Shown here one piece after another: positions 1 through 9,980 of a stretch of 64,000 bases of DNA. Under the pieces are notes generated by a model. The model was not told where the DNA came from. It ran no database searches and saw nothing but the letters and a program-made list of their open reading frames with translations. Each line of letters starts with the position of its first letter. Positions within the stretch are counted from its first letter, which is position 1. The stretch lies in NCBI GenBank assembly GCA_964017235.1, contig OZ024935.1:88503052-88567051 (forward strand), written 5' to 3'. Source of the DNA: Sabellastarte sp. h YS-2021. Taxonomy: Eukaryota; Annelida; Polychaeta; Sabellida; Sabellidae. The position numbers were made by a program, and so were the translations under genes.

Positions 1-210
1 TAGGAGTCATAGACAAATTGAGGATTAAAATAAGTAGCAACTGACAACAGAAGATAGCTATATAGAATACCTTATTGAAGTTTTATTATCAATTAAAATC
101 ATTGTAAAATCATTCATATATTTGATGAGAGAACATACTTTGACTATACTTTTAGGGGAAAATGAATTTGCAGAAACTCAATCTTAACAAAGTTTTGAGG
201 CTATTAATAA

Positions 211-983
211 CCCAGATAGCAAGACCCTAGTGGGCCACCATTGGCTATGGGTGGCAAAATATAGCTAGTGGGCCACCACTGAGCCACTGCTGGACCACTG
301 ACTGCATTTTTTTTTTCAAAAATTTTAAAGCATTATAAACAACTTCATAAGCAACCTCAACTATTGTTTTCTGACATATTATTTAACAATATTCAATATT
401 AATATTTCAAAATCTAAATATTTTGTGTGGGTCACTGTTGGCCCAACAACTACCAAGGTCAGTGGCTGCATCTCAGGGACCAGCCTACACCCACTGGTGT
501 AAAATTCTGGAGAAAATTAGGTAAAATGTGCATTTTCTTTCACTTAACATAAGACTTGGTTAATGTCATGTATATAAACAAACTTATTTGGTTGTCCTTC
601 ATTTTGCTCAGTCAGACTTTCCTCCACTTTATTACTTCATATATTACTTGCTTATATATTTGCCCCAGGTGGTCCATCAATGGTCCACCCACTACATAAG
701 TAGTAAAGGACCCATGATGGGCACCCAGTGGGCCACTGGTGGCAAATATTTTATTTTTAGTAAAGGTTAAAGATGAAGATAATCCCTGGTGGACTAATAG
801 AAAAGCTTATCATTGGCTGCCAACAGTGGGCCACTGATGAACCACCAGTAAACCTTATTGTCGGCTGACAATGGTGGACCACTGTTTAACAGCTGGTCGC
901 GCCAATGGCTAGCCACCAGCTACAGCCAATATCGGACCGACCTGGTGGGCCAGTGGTGGCCCTACAGCGTCTTGCTATCTGGG
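211..983. mobile_element. MITE-like element with ~35-bp inverted ends
   Basis: The two ends are inverted copies. Both begin CCCAGATAGCAAGAC (15 bases exact, read inward) and stay similar for about 35 bases. The 773-bp interior codes for nothing recognisable and is full of a short word of the type GTGGGCCACTGGTGG in both orientations, so it would fold extensively. A target duplication is not clear (AA on both sides at most), so the superfamily is not assigned. Confidence is good for an inverted-repeat element and low for its class. Confidence 0.7.
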
Positions 984-2201
984 AAGGGTACAATATGATA
1001 TTTTCACAATTTTAATGAAGAATATTGTTGGTTCTGACACTCAAAATCTTATAATCCCAAGTACCCTTTGATGTCTCACTAGATGGTGGGCCATTTGGTC
1101 CCAATTGGAATCATTGATTTAACTACTGACTATAATTTCCGTCAAAAGTTGGGAGTAAAGAAACTACGAAAGTCTGAAGGTCTGGGGAAACCATAAAGCA
1201 ACATGTGGAAAGAAAAAAAATCATTGCAATAGATTCAGTTTTGATTGCATATAGGTGCACAAATGGGTGAGATAAAGCAACAAGGTAAATGTTTATACTA
1301 TTATACTTTCTATATATATTTAATTTTTCATGAGAAATAAGTGTCACAATTTATTACAAAGCCCAGTTACAACCTGCTCAGAAAGTACTTTGGAACATAA
1401 ATAACAAGAGTAGTGCACACTATTTCTGTGCACAGGCCTAAGTGAATGAGGGGTACAGGCCCACTGAATAAAACATTGAGGAGCTCAGGATTCCATTTAC
1501 AGGTTATAAAGGTGTTGAACAGATTCTGTAGAACACATATTGAGAATACTGTTCACAGTTTTAATATAAAATTTGCTTGATGAAAAACTGTATGCTCATT
1601 AAAACAGTGCAGTACATGGGCCAGGTGCCGACTCTTTCATCCTCATTCCAGTGCTGAACCCCTTTCTCATGGAAACCACGCAAGCAACAGACACCCCCCC
1701 CCCCCCTTATTAGGAAAGACTTTTATTGTCCATCAGTGTAGAAATGGGTTAAAATATATAAAATAATGATACAAATATCAATAGGTAGGTATGAATGTGC
1801 TTTCAATGTCGATTGTTTACAATATTATATTTGCGTTCCGTTTCACTGTCCCGTTCCGATGACTGTTACCGGGTGTACTCTACAGCTATCAAAAAGTATA
1901 CCTACCAAATCATCCTTGGTGAGTGACGAACTTTGACTGTTTAATGTTTCATCCATCTTAATCACATGTTTCCAGAGATATTTCGTGTCCATTTTCATTA
2001 AACTTAGCTGGGAAAAAATAAAACCACAACACTTTTTATGACCAAGAATATAAGTATTTTGGTCACTATACTATATTGCATTTTCGTTTTCGCCAAATCA
2101 GGCATCCGTCTAAATCTCAAAAGTTCTTTTGGTTTCATATTCTTCACTCCGGAACGCCCGAAAAATATTAAATTCTGTCCTATCCTGTACTTTTATGGCG
2201 C
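984..2201. other. non-coding spacer, no gene seen
   Basis: AT-rich sequence without a supported gene. It contains a C homopolymer near 1693-1706. The only longer open frame (minus strand, 1123-1347) has no recognisable features. Confidence 0.5.
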
Positions 2202-2612
2202 TTAATTACCGCCAGACAGACTCCAATGTGCAACACCAAAATACAATTTAAAAATCATCATTCCAAAGCTTTTGCCAAGTCCAGTATACCACGGAGACGC
2301 CTTTTCTGAAACAGGCGAGAATTGGGGCATAGCAAACTTCATCAGGTAAATCATTCCAAACCATGAGAGTATCAAAAGCAAAGCCGTATAACCAAAATGT
2401 TTCAAATAAGGTTTCAAACAGCACATATAAGCTAACACTCGATCAGCATATTCACTATTTATTAATATACTGGTGTCTAAACGGCCCAATGCATTAACAT
2501 GATTCAATATTTGAATAAATTTGGTATTTGTTGAACAAAAGAGAGTTTGACCATATACTTGGATAGTATCTTTGCTAACAATCCCACAAATGTCTCCATC
2601 CTCTTTGGTCAT
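2202..2612 (-). CDS. small hypothetical membrane protein, 136 residues
   Basis: The open frame extends slightly upstream of 2612, but the first ATG is at 2612. The product starts MTKEDGDICG and has one hydrophobic segment of about 20 residues in its second half (around YTALLLILSWFGMIYLM), flanked by charged residues, then a short hydrophilic tail ending SLSGGN. No family was recognised. It is compatible with a small single-pass organelle or ER protein, or with one exon of a longer gene. There are no transposon protein motifs in it. The length and plausible composition argue mildly against a chance frame in AT-rich DNA. Function unknown. Confidence 0.35.
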   Translation of the reverse strand: MTKEDGDICGIVSKDTIQVYGQTLFCSTNTKFIQILNHVNALGRLDTSILINSEYADRVLAYMCCLKPYLKHFGYTALLLILSWFGMIYLMKFAMPQFSPVSEKASPWYTGLGKSFGMMIFKLYFGVAHWSLSGGN

Positions 2613-2699
2613 GGACAAAATATAAGACAAATACAGTCGTCTGTCTCAATAGAACAAGATTAATTAGCTTTCAGTTTCTGTCCTTTCAATCCCCCATCC

Positions 2700-5080
2700 A
2701 CAAATTTTTGTCTACATTTTATGATCAAGCCTAAATATCAATGCCAACCTCTTTACCGCCTTTTCACCTCTTTATCTTACTCATGCTTGCTGATGATATC
2801 AACCCAAGCCCAGGACCCTCTCAGTGTTTAAATGTCTCTTATGTAAACATTATATCAATAAACAACAAATATCCTACCATTTCAAAATTTACCTCTGACA
2901 ATGATATTGATCTATTCACCATGTCTGAGACTTAGATCAGACCTGACACCACAAAAGCTAGCCTGTGGGAGATCACCCCACCAAGTTACAAACTGCTCCC
3001 ACAGCCACATGAGGCTAGTCATGGGGGAGGCCTGGGGCCTACAAAGACCTGTACCACCTTTGAAAATTTCCTCATTAGAATAGCCCAAGACAAGGAATGT
3101 TTTCACTTTTCAAGTGTACACAAACCACCATCTACCAGTATTTTAACCTCTTTCAAACAGTTTCACTTCTGGAAAGTAACCATCTCACAACTGATAACCT
3201 GATGATCTCCGGTAACTTCAATAGCCACCTAGAAAAAACTTACTCAAATTCAAAAAGTACTCTTGACCTGGTTTTTACCAAATCATACAATAACCATATT
3301 TATTATGTCTACACACTGATGCCTTTTCTGACCATTTCTCTATTAGTTTCATTTTATATCTCTCAACTCCTAGATCCCAACTGATGCTACTGTCACTTTC
3401 TGCAAAATCATCATGATCTCTCTAAGTAAATCATATTCTATTGACCCTTGGTCCACATTTCTTGTCCTTGATTATCTGGACATCCTCATCACCCTCATCA
3501 CTTCAATAATCAATGCCTCACTTGAACAAGGTAAGTGTCCTGTAGTTTTCAAGCAGGCAGTCCTAAAAAAAATCATCCTTAGACAAAGAAGTGTTCAAAA
3601 ATTATAGGCCTGTTTCAGATTTCAATTTCATTTCAAAGTTTCTCGAAAGGGTAGTAGCTGTCCAGCTTCAAACCCACCTTGAGAAAGTAATAGCCTTATA
3701 AAGGGTTTCAATCAGCCTACAGGAAACACCGCTCAACTGAAAGTGCCCTACTTAATGTTCAAACTGATCTTCTCCTTAATATGGCTAAAGGGTCTGGTCA
3801 TAACCCTAGCCCTCTTGGATCTCTCAGCTGCTTTTGACACCAATGACCACACCATTCTACTTGACAGGCTCAATACATACTATGGAATCAATGAATTGGC
3901 ACTTGGCTAATTCAAATCATACCTGCAGAAAGGACACACTCGATCAAGGCAGGTAGCACTCTCTCACATCGTGCTGAGCTCCAGTTTGGTGTGACCAAGG
4001 GTTCCGTTCTTAATCCAGTTCTTTTTTCTATTTATACAAACCCAATCAGCTCAATCATTCACTGATACAGTAGCATAAAGTACCATTTCTATGCCAATGA
4101 TATTCAGTTATACATAACACTCTCACCAGCAAATTTCTCCCATTCTATAAAACATTTAAAAACTGCCTAAATAAAATAAATTGAAACTAAACCCTGAAAA
4201 AACTGAATTTATCTTGATAAGCTTCAAAAACAACCATAAACAACTTCCCAATCAATATTCTTGGTATTAAGGTCTCACCAGCACAAAGTGTCAAGAACCT
4301 TGGAGTGGTGTTTGATTCTAACTTAACTCTTTCAGACCACATGTTGCAGGTCATACAGTCTACTATAGTCTATGCTAGAGATCTCTACAGAATTCGTCCT
4401 CTCCTCAACCTTAAAACATCAGTCCTTCTAGCAAATGATTTGGTCAGTAGCAGATTGGACTACTGCAACTTTGTGTCACTGATCTTGACTAAAGAAGATT
4501 GCTGCAGGTCCAAAACTCACTTTGCAGGATCCTCACTCACTCCTAAAGGTTCTCCCATATTATCCACCAATTAAAAATACTCCATTGGCTCCCAGTCAGG
4601 TACAGGATACAATTCAAAATAGGCCTCATTACATACACTATTGTAAATCACAGCTGACCAGCTTACCTAAGTGAATTAATTCACCACTACACCTCCTCCA
4701 GAAACACAAAATGTAGTAGCCCTAAACTTAAGTTCCTTCACATCCCCACCTTTGATCACACAGTTCACAAATCAAACAATTTCCAAATTCTTTCAGTCAC
4801 TATGCCCCAGTTCTTTGAAACTCTTTCCCATTCTAAATGAGAAACAGTCCCTCTGTCACATTCCTCAGAAAACACCTGAAAAGTCACCTGTTTAACTCTA
4901 GTTTCCCCACCTAGTCTCCTTCCCTTTGGTCACACCCATAACTCCATATTACTGACCTTGAAACCCCTTCGACTATCCTTAAGTATGACTAATGTATTTG
5001 ATACTATAGAGCACTGAGTTCTCCTTTGTGGGGAAGATATTGTGCCTGCAAAGAAATAGATTATATTAGATAACAATTAT
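2700..5080 (+). pseudogene. decayed CR1/L2-type LINE (endonuclease-reverse transcriptase)
   Basis: Conceptual pieces in several frames follow the order of a CR1/L2-type LINE. First comes a hydrophobic run ending DDINPSPGP (2A-like, degenerate), followed by an endonuclease start with a SYVNI word. Then come RT pieces: YRPVSDF near 3610, LLDLSAAFDT near 3815, VTKGSVLNP, and the active-site box as FYANDIQLY near 4090 (normally YADD). LNPEKTEFI follows near 4190, VKNLGVVFDS near 4290, and SSRLDYCNF. Stops and frameshifts are frequent and much of the endonuclease is missing. The same word order occurs intact in the LINE at 19.6-23.4 kb, which served as internal reference. Clearly dead. Confidence 0.85.
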
Positions 5081-6940
5081 TTTATTTCATTGTATAATAT
5101 TCTGATATCTAGGTTTCAGATAATGTTTCAGTGATCAAAAATAATGGGCAAGTGTTAAACATATTTTTTAACTAGTCTTTGACATCTGTTGCATGTTCCT
5201 TATGTACAGCTTCCTGTGCTGTTGGAGTAAGTGTTTATATGGGGAGAAGTCCTAAACATAAACCAAACATAACTCAATATTTATTCATTATTTTCAAATT
5301 ATTTCTGTCCTGATAATCATTGGATTTCAGTCAAAAGTTATCTCACCCTCAGCCTATTAGTGTTTATACTTCTGCTCAAGATACTCTTTATTTAATCCTA
5401 CTCAGCAATTTCCTTATAGATTGTCTTATACAACATTTTTCTATTGTCAAATTATAACAAGTATTTCACTGTGTAAATATCTTGTAAAGCCTTTGTAGGT
5501 CCTAGAACATGTCCAAGTCATTTCCTGTCCAGATATGTTCCATATGTATATTTGTAAAAGCTTGCCCTCTATTATATGCACAAATTAGTTGGTATGAGAC
5601 AATAGAGAACTAAAGTATTGTGGGAATATTTAGCTTCCCCTCAGAGTCTTATCACTTCAGTCCTTCACTCTAGAGTCCTCAGTGTGAGTAAGAGGGCTAT
5701 AGAGTCAGTTACTCAGTTATACACTCAGATGTTAATTATGGAAACTGGACACAGATAAAGTGTTAAAGAGGAACGTATTGGTGTTAGGTGTACCTAAAGT
5801 GTTATATATGAAACATAACATTTAACAGGAAGAGTGAATACTAAAACATACAATACTTTGTACTTGTAAATTACCAGAAATACTGTATGTGTTATTAATA
5901 TCTTTGTGATGAGAAATTGCTAATAAAAATACATTATCAGAATATGACTGATTTTTTACCAAAAACCAATAATGTTAACCAATAATGTTAATGTTGGAAA
6001 TATAAACCAAACTTAGTGTTGATTATTTTTGTGTAACATGACTAGTTTTTCTTGTCAGAAATCTAACTTAGATTTAGTGTTGAAAAAGTGTTAATATCGA
6101 TTTTCAATGCTAAATCACTGGGAATTCATGTCTAAGATATGACTACTTTTTCATGTCACAACACTAACTCAGATTTAGTGTTCAAAAAGTGTATGTAAAT
6201 GTCAAGATCGATTTTCAACAATAAATCAATGTGTTTTCAAAGGTCTGTGCCTGCTGGGTTAGATCTGTCTAATATTCACCAGCTCTTACATATTCGTTCC
6301 AACATGGGAACAATATTTGCTGGTCAGCAATGCACTATCCTGTATATCCACAAAAATGTAGATTAAAAGTAGCTCATATCCATTTCACACATAGATAAAT
6401 AAATCCACATCTAAGTATAACAAATTCAAAGAGTAATATCCAAAAAGCACTCCAGTTCAACATTAACTCTATGGCCAGGCCTTCTGTCTTTTTATATACT
6501 GGTCTGGCTTCTGGAATGTTCTGGAAACAATTAATTTAAGGCAACTAGAAATATGTAGAAGGTTCCAGAAGCTTAGTGATATTTCTCCAATCTATCAACA
6601 GATTATCACTGCAGAATTATACATACTCACTGGGCCACTTTTGCAGACTACAGAGAAAATTAATAATTCAGTGTCCGAATATGGAATCAGAGTAAAGCAC
6701 AACACCCTAGTATGTAATAATCCAGTGGCTGTTAACAGAAAAAATATAATATACCCTTTGTGTTATTATAGTGTGGCTTCACATTATTCTAAGATTTTTT
6801 TTCTCAATGTATATCATTGGGAAATAGACACTGCAATTCGTAGCAGTTTGCCAGATGTCTCAAATACAGCACAATGCACATATATTGTCCAAAGTAAGGC
6901 TGAAGAAGATTGGATAATGTTATTTCATCTTGAATGATAT
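5081..6940. other. non-coding stretch with a weak ~105-bp duplication
   Basis: No supported gene. Between about 6037 and 6232 there are two imperfect copies of a segment containing TTAGATTTAGTG, AAAAAGTGT and ATCGATTTTCAA. A 98-codon frame at 6641-6937 has no recognisable content and starts on TTG, so it is not called. Confidence 0.4.
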
Positions 6941-7975
6941 GCCACACATGAAATCTGACATTGCTAAAAGATTCACAGCCCCTGATTTCCTGTTAAAGAT
7001 GTTTCACATTCCAAGCCATTTGGATTAACGACAAGGGAGATGCAAGACTTCGGTGGTATGTGCACACCATCTGACCTTGAAACAGGGTCCAATGTTAAGT
7101 TACCATTTAAAATGATTCCCAGCCCACAATTTTCTTTAGTAATTTTCAGATTCCAAACCCTTTAACCTAGTATAGCTGTTGATAATAGGGAGTCTTTCCA
7201 GTCTACCCAGCTTGACCTTAAAGCAGGGGTCAAAGGTCTAATCTGACCTCATCAAAACATTCACAACCCATAATTTTCCATGCATAGTTTTCAGTGAAGT
7301 GTGTTAAATTTCCTAATCCCTGATGTTAAGGGAGTGTTTTGGTATTTTTATGACCAAGCTGTTTGACTTTGAAGCACAGGTCAAAGATGAAACCTGACTT
7401 TTGCCATTAGCAAAACAGCAAAGTAGCTATTACTCAGATAGCTATGAAGCTATAGCTGTGAAAAGTTGCCACGACACAGAACATAAAAAGTAGTTGAACA
7501 ACATGTTTCACAAAGGTGTTGTAAATTCATTATTTTGTAGTTACAAGTCATTTACTCAAAAATGAACAATTGAAGTAGCTATTACTCCATTAGCTACCAA
7601 ACTACAGCTCTGAAAATATGACACAGATCATCAAAAAAACAGATGAACAACATATTTGATAAAAACCTCTAAATTTAGAACTTTTGAATTTACAAGTGAG
7701 TTACTTATTAGCAAAGTAGCAGAGCAGCTATTACTCAGTTAGCATCATAGCTACAGCTCTGAAAATTTGCCATGACACAGAACATAAAAAATAGGTGAGC
7801 AACATATTTCACAAAAACCCTCTAGATTCAATAGTTCTGTAGTTACAAGTGATTTACTCAAAGTTGAACAATCAAAATAGCTATAACTCCGTTAGCTATG
7901 GAGCTATAGCTCTTAAAATTTGCCACAACACACAACAGGATAAAATAGCTGAACAACTTATTTAACAAAAACATT
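6941..7975. repeat. degenerate tandem repeats of the pearl-type families, abutting the capsid gene
   Basis: The first half (to about 7400) shows diverged copies of the 147-bp monomer found elsewhere (words such as TTGACCTTGAA, GATTCCCAGCCCA). From about 7425 to 7975 there are 3.5 copies of a ~150-bp unit with AGTAGCTATTACTCAGTTAGCT, a GAAAATTTGCCA word and TTACAAGTGATTTACTCA, related to the 155-bp array at 55.7-59.1 kb. The array runs directly into the capsid-family frame at 7.98 kb and probably removed or displaced its 5' end. Confidence 0.7.
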
Positions 7976-7996
7976 CCTGGAACGTCTGTAGATTAT

Positions 7997-9148
7997 GTGA
8001 ATTTGGCTAAAACTAAGTTACAGGTTAGTTATGCAATAACCCATGCAGATGGAACACCAATTGTGGACGACAGAGTATCTGGAGTACCCACTGCTGACAG
8101 TGATCAGGTTGGACCAGTTAACCTGACCCTACATTCAATATTTCGCCAGATTGATCTATCTTTAAACCAGAAAATAGTTTCACCAGATGTTGGAGTTAAT
8201 TATCCATATAAAGCCATGATAGATCTACTTTTAAATTCTAGTTCTGACATGATAGAATCGCAGGCAGAGGCTGCATTATTTCACAAAGATCAAGCAGAGA
8301 GATTTGAAGAGGTTACTTACCTAGGTAACAACCCTGCATTTGCAGAGAGGGCTAGACCTACAAAAGACGGAGGAACTGCAACACTGGAGGGATGTTTATA
8401 CTTGGACTTTGCTACTGGACAAAACAGAGCTGTTTTAAATGGGGTATCCATTAACGTCAAACTTTTTCAAGCATCTAACGAATTCAGACTGATGAGACAT
8501 GGTTCTAAAATTTATAAATTGCAAATAAGATCTGCTATCCTGAAAGTGTGTCATGTAAGTTTAAATCCAAGTCTTATAATAGCACATTATGAATCTTTAA
8601 AATTAACACCTGCAATGTACCCATTTTGGAGAAGCGACATAAAAAGTTTTAGTGTGGCTCAGGGGTCTCTAACTTTTATGACAGATAACATATTTCATGG
8701 AAAGGTACCTAGTAAAATGATTATAGGTATGGTATCTAATAGCGCCTACTCTGGAGACTTCAGTAAGAACCCATTTAACTTTAAACATATGGATGCTAAT
8801 TACTTAGAGGTCACTGTTGATGGTCAACCTGTTCCTAACAGACCATATAAACCTAATTATGAAGAAAATGATTATGTCTCATCTTATTTGAGTTTATTAG
8901 ATAGTGATCTGAATAAGAGGAAAGGGATAATTATTGGTTTAAGTGAATACCCTAATGGATATTGTCTGTACCTATTCGACATTCAAAGTTTTTTGAGGGG
9001 TAAAATCATGACCAGATCTAACAGTGGTCATGTGAGGTTAAGTATAAGGTATGCTAAGGCATTGCCGGAGACTATAAATGTCTTGGTATATGCTAAATTT
9101 CCTGAATTAGTAACCATTGACCACACAAGGAGTGTCAATCTATCATAA
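7997..9148 (+). CDS. capsid-family protein of Polinton/adintovirus type (F54H12.2-like), 5' truncated
   Basis: The open frame runs from a stop at 7946 to 9148. The listed first codon is GTG; the first ATG is at about 8213, so no eukaryotic start precedes the homologous region. The product matches, by word order, the protein family annotated in invertebrate genomes as 'F54H12.2-like': QVGPVNLTLHSIFRQIDLSL near the start, YPYKAMIDLLL, KNPFNFKH in the middle, and a conserved SEYPNGY...LFDI box followed by SIRYAKALPETINVLVYAKF near the end. Such proteins sit beside PolB and adenain-like proteases in Polinton/adintovirus-like elements and are regarded as capsid candidates; that role is family knowledge, not shown here. 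The N-terminal few tens of residues are missing, coinciding with satellite DNA that ends at about 7.97 kb. No internal stop, so truncation seems recent. The protease gene follows on the same strand. Confidence 0.8.
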   Translation: MNLAKTKLQVSYAITHADGTPIVDDRVSGVPTADSDQVGPVNLTLHSIFRQIDLSLNQKIVSPDVGVNYPYKAMIDLLLNSSSDMIESQAEAALFHKDQAERFEEVTYLGNNPAFAERARPTKDGGTATLEGCLYLDFATGQNRAVLNGVSINVKLFQASNEFRLMRHGSKIYKLQIRSAILKVCHVSLNPSLIIAHYESLKLTPAMYPFWRSDIKSFSVAQGSLTFMTDNIFHGKVPSKMIIGMVSNSAYSGDFSKNPFNFKHMDANYLEVTVDGQPVPNRPYKPNYEENDYVSSYLSLLDSDLNKRKGIIIGLSEYPNGYCLYLFDIQSFLRGKIMTRSNSGHVRLSIRYAKALPETINVLVYAKFPELVTIDHTRSVNLS

Positions 9149-9224
9149 GAGGTTGGTGTTCAAGCGAGTGCAACCACCTCACGTGTGACGAGAAACTAGA
9201 GCGTTGAAGGTTGATTATATACCA

Positions 9225-9432
9225 GAATTTCGAACGTCAAGGAAAGACCCTTTCAAAATTCCGAGCTTCTGAGAAAGCACCCAAAATTCGAACGTAAAGG
9301 AAAACATTTGTGTTCAAGATCTGATCAGCATCAGCCAAAATTTCGAACGTCAAGGAAAAACTGTTTCAAAATTCCGAGCTTCTGGGAAAGCACCTAAAAT
9401 TCGAACGTAAAGGAAGACAATTGTGCTCAACA
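9225..9432. promoter_or_regulatory. two-copy direct repeat between capsid and protease genes
   Basis: Two ~95-base copies with a period of about 113 bases. Each copy has AATTTCGAACGTCAAGGAAA, then CAAAATTCCGAGCTTCTG, then AAAATTCGAACGTAAAGGA, so the TTCGAACGT word occurs four times and contains the palindrome TTCGAA. The repeat ends about 30 bases before the protease ATG. A CACGTG box lies just upstream at about 9179. A promoter or replication/packaging role is inference from position. Confidence 0.5.
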
Positions 9433-9463
9433 GCTGATTTCAGTCACATGATCTCGACTTTAA

Positions 9464-9916
9464 ATGGATAGCCAGACCTTATCTACCTACATGGTTCAGG
9501 ATAAATGGATAAGAGAGAGGTTTCGAGGGGTTTATCCCATAGATTTAATCCCAAAGAATCTTCCAATTAGATCTGTAATCATTGTTAATCAAGATGCCTC
9601 CAATCAGAAGGGAAGTCATTGGGTTGTTATACATTATACAAGTGATGCTATTGTAGAATATTTTGATTCAGTAGGAAAACAACCAAAGGTTGAGGTACAT
9701 AATTTACTGGTATCACAGGATATGACGTATATGTACAATAATAAGAGGTTACAGTCCTATAATACTTACACTTGTGGGTTGTTTTGTCTATATTACAGTT
9801 ATTACAGTTGTAGAGACATCAATTTCAGTAATATACTTAATCATTTTAGTGATAATCTTGTAGATAATGAAATATTAGTAAGTAGAGTTTTTGTAGATAG
9901 GTTTCAAAAGACGTAG
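9464..9916 (+). CDS. adenain-like cysteine protease of a Polinton/adintovirus-like element
   Basis: 150 codons from an ATG. The catalytic order of adenovirus-type (C5/Ulp1-like) proteases is visible: GSHWVVIHY supplies the histidine, EYFDSVGK the acidic residue, and SYNTYTCGLFCLYY the cysteine. The early region with RGVYPIDLIPKNLP is the usual substrate-side start in this family. Adenains are about 200 residues, so this copy is short but contains the whole catalytic core. In Polintons and adintoviruses the enzyme processes capsid precursors, which fits its place 316 bases after the capsid-family gene on the same strand. It ends 65 bases before the convergent polymerase gene. No stop or frameshift seen. 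Confidence 0.85.
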   Translation: MDSQTLSTYMVQDKWIRERFRGVYPIDLIPKNLPIRSVIIVNQDASNQKGSHWVVIHYTSDAIVEYFDSVGKQPKVEVHNLLVSQDMTYMYNNKRLQSYNTYTCGLFCLYYSYYSCRDINFSNILNHFSDNLVDNEILVSRVFVDRFQKT

Positions 9917-9980
9917 TTTTTGCTGTTTGTGTTATGCTGTACTGATTCTTGTACTATACATATTGATATTCAGAAATAAA

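Noticed and set aside
6641-6937. 98-codon plus-strand frame as missing capsid N-terminus
   Set aside because: TTG start, no resemblance to the expected capsid N-terminal region, and separated from the capsid frame by ~1 kb of repeats.
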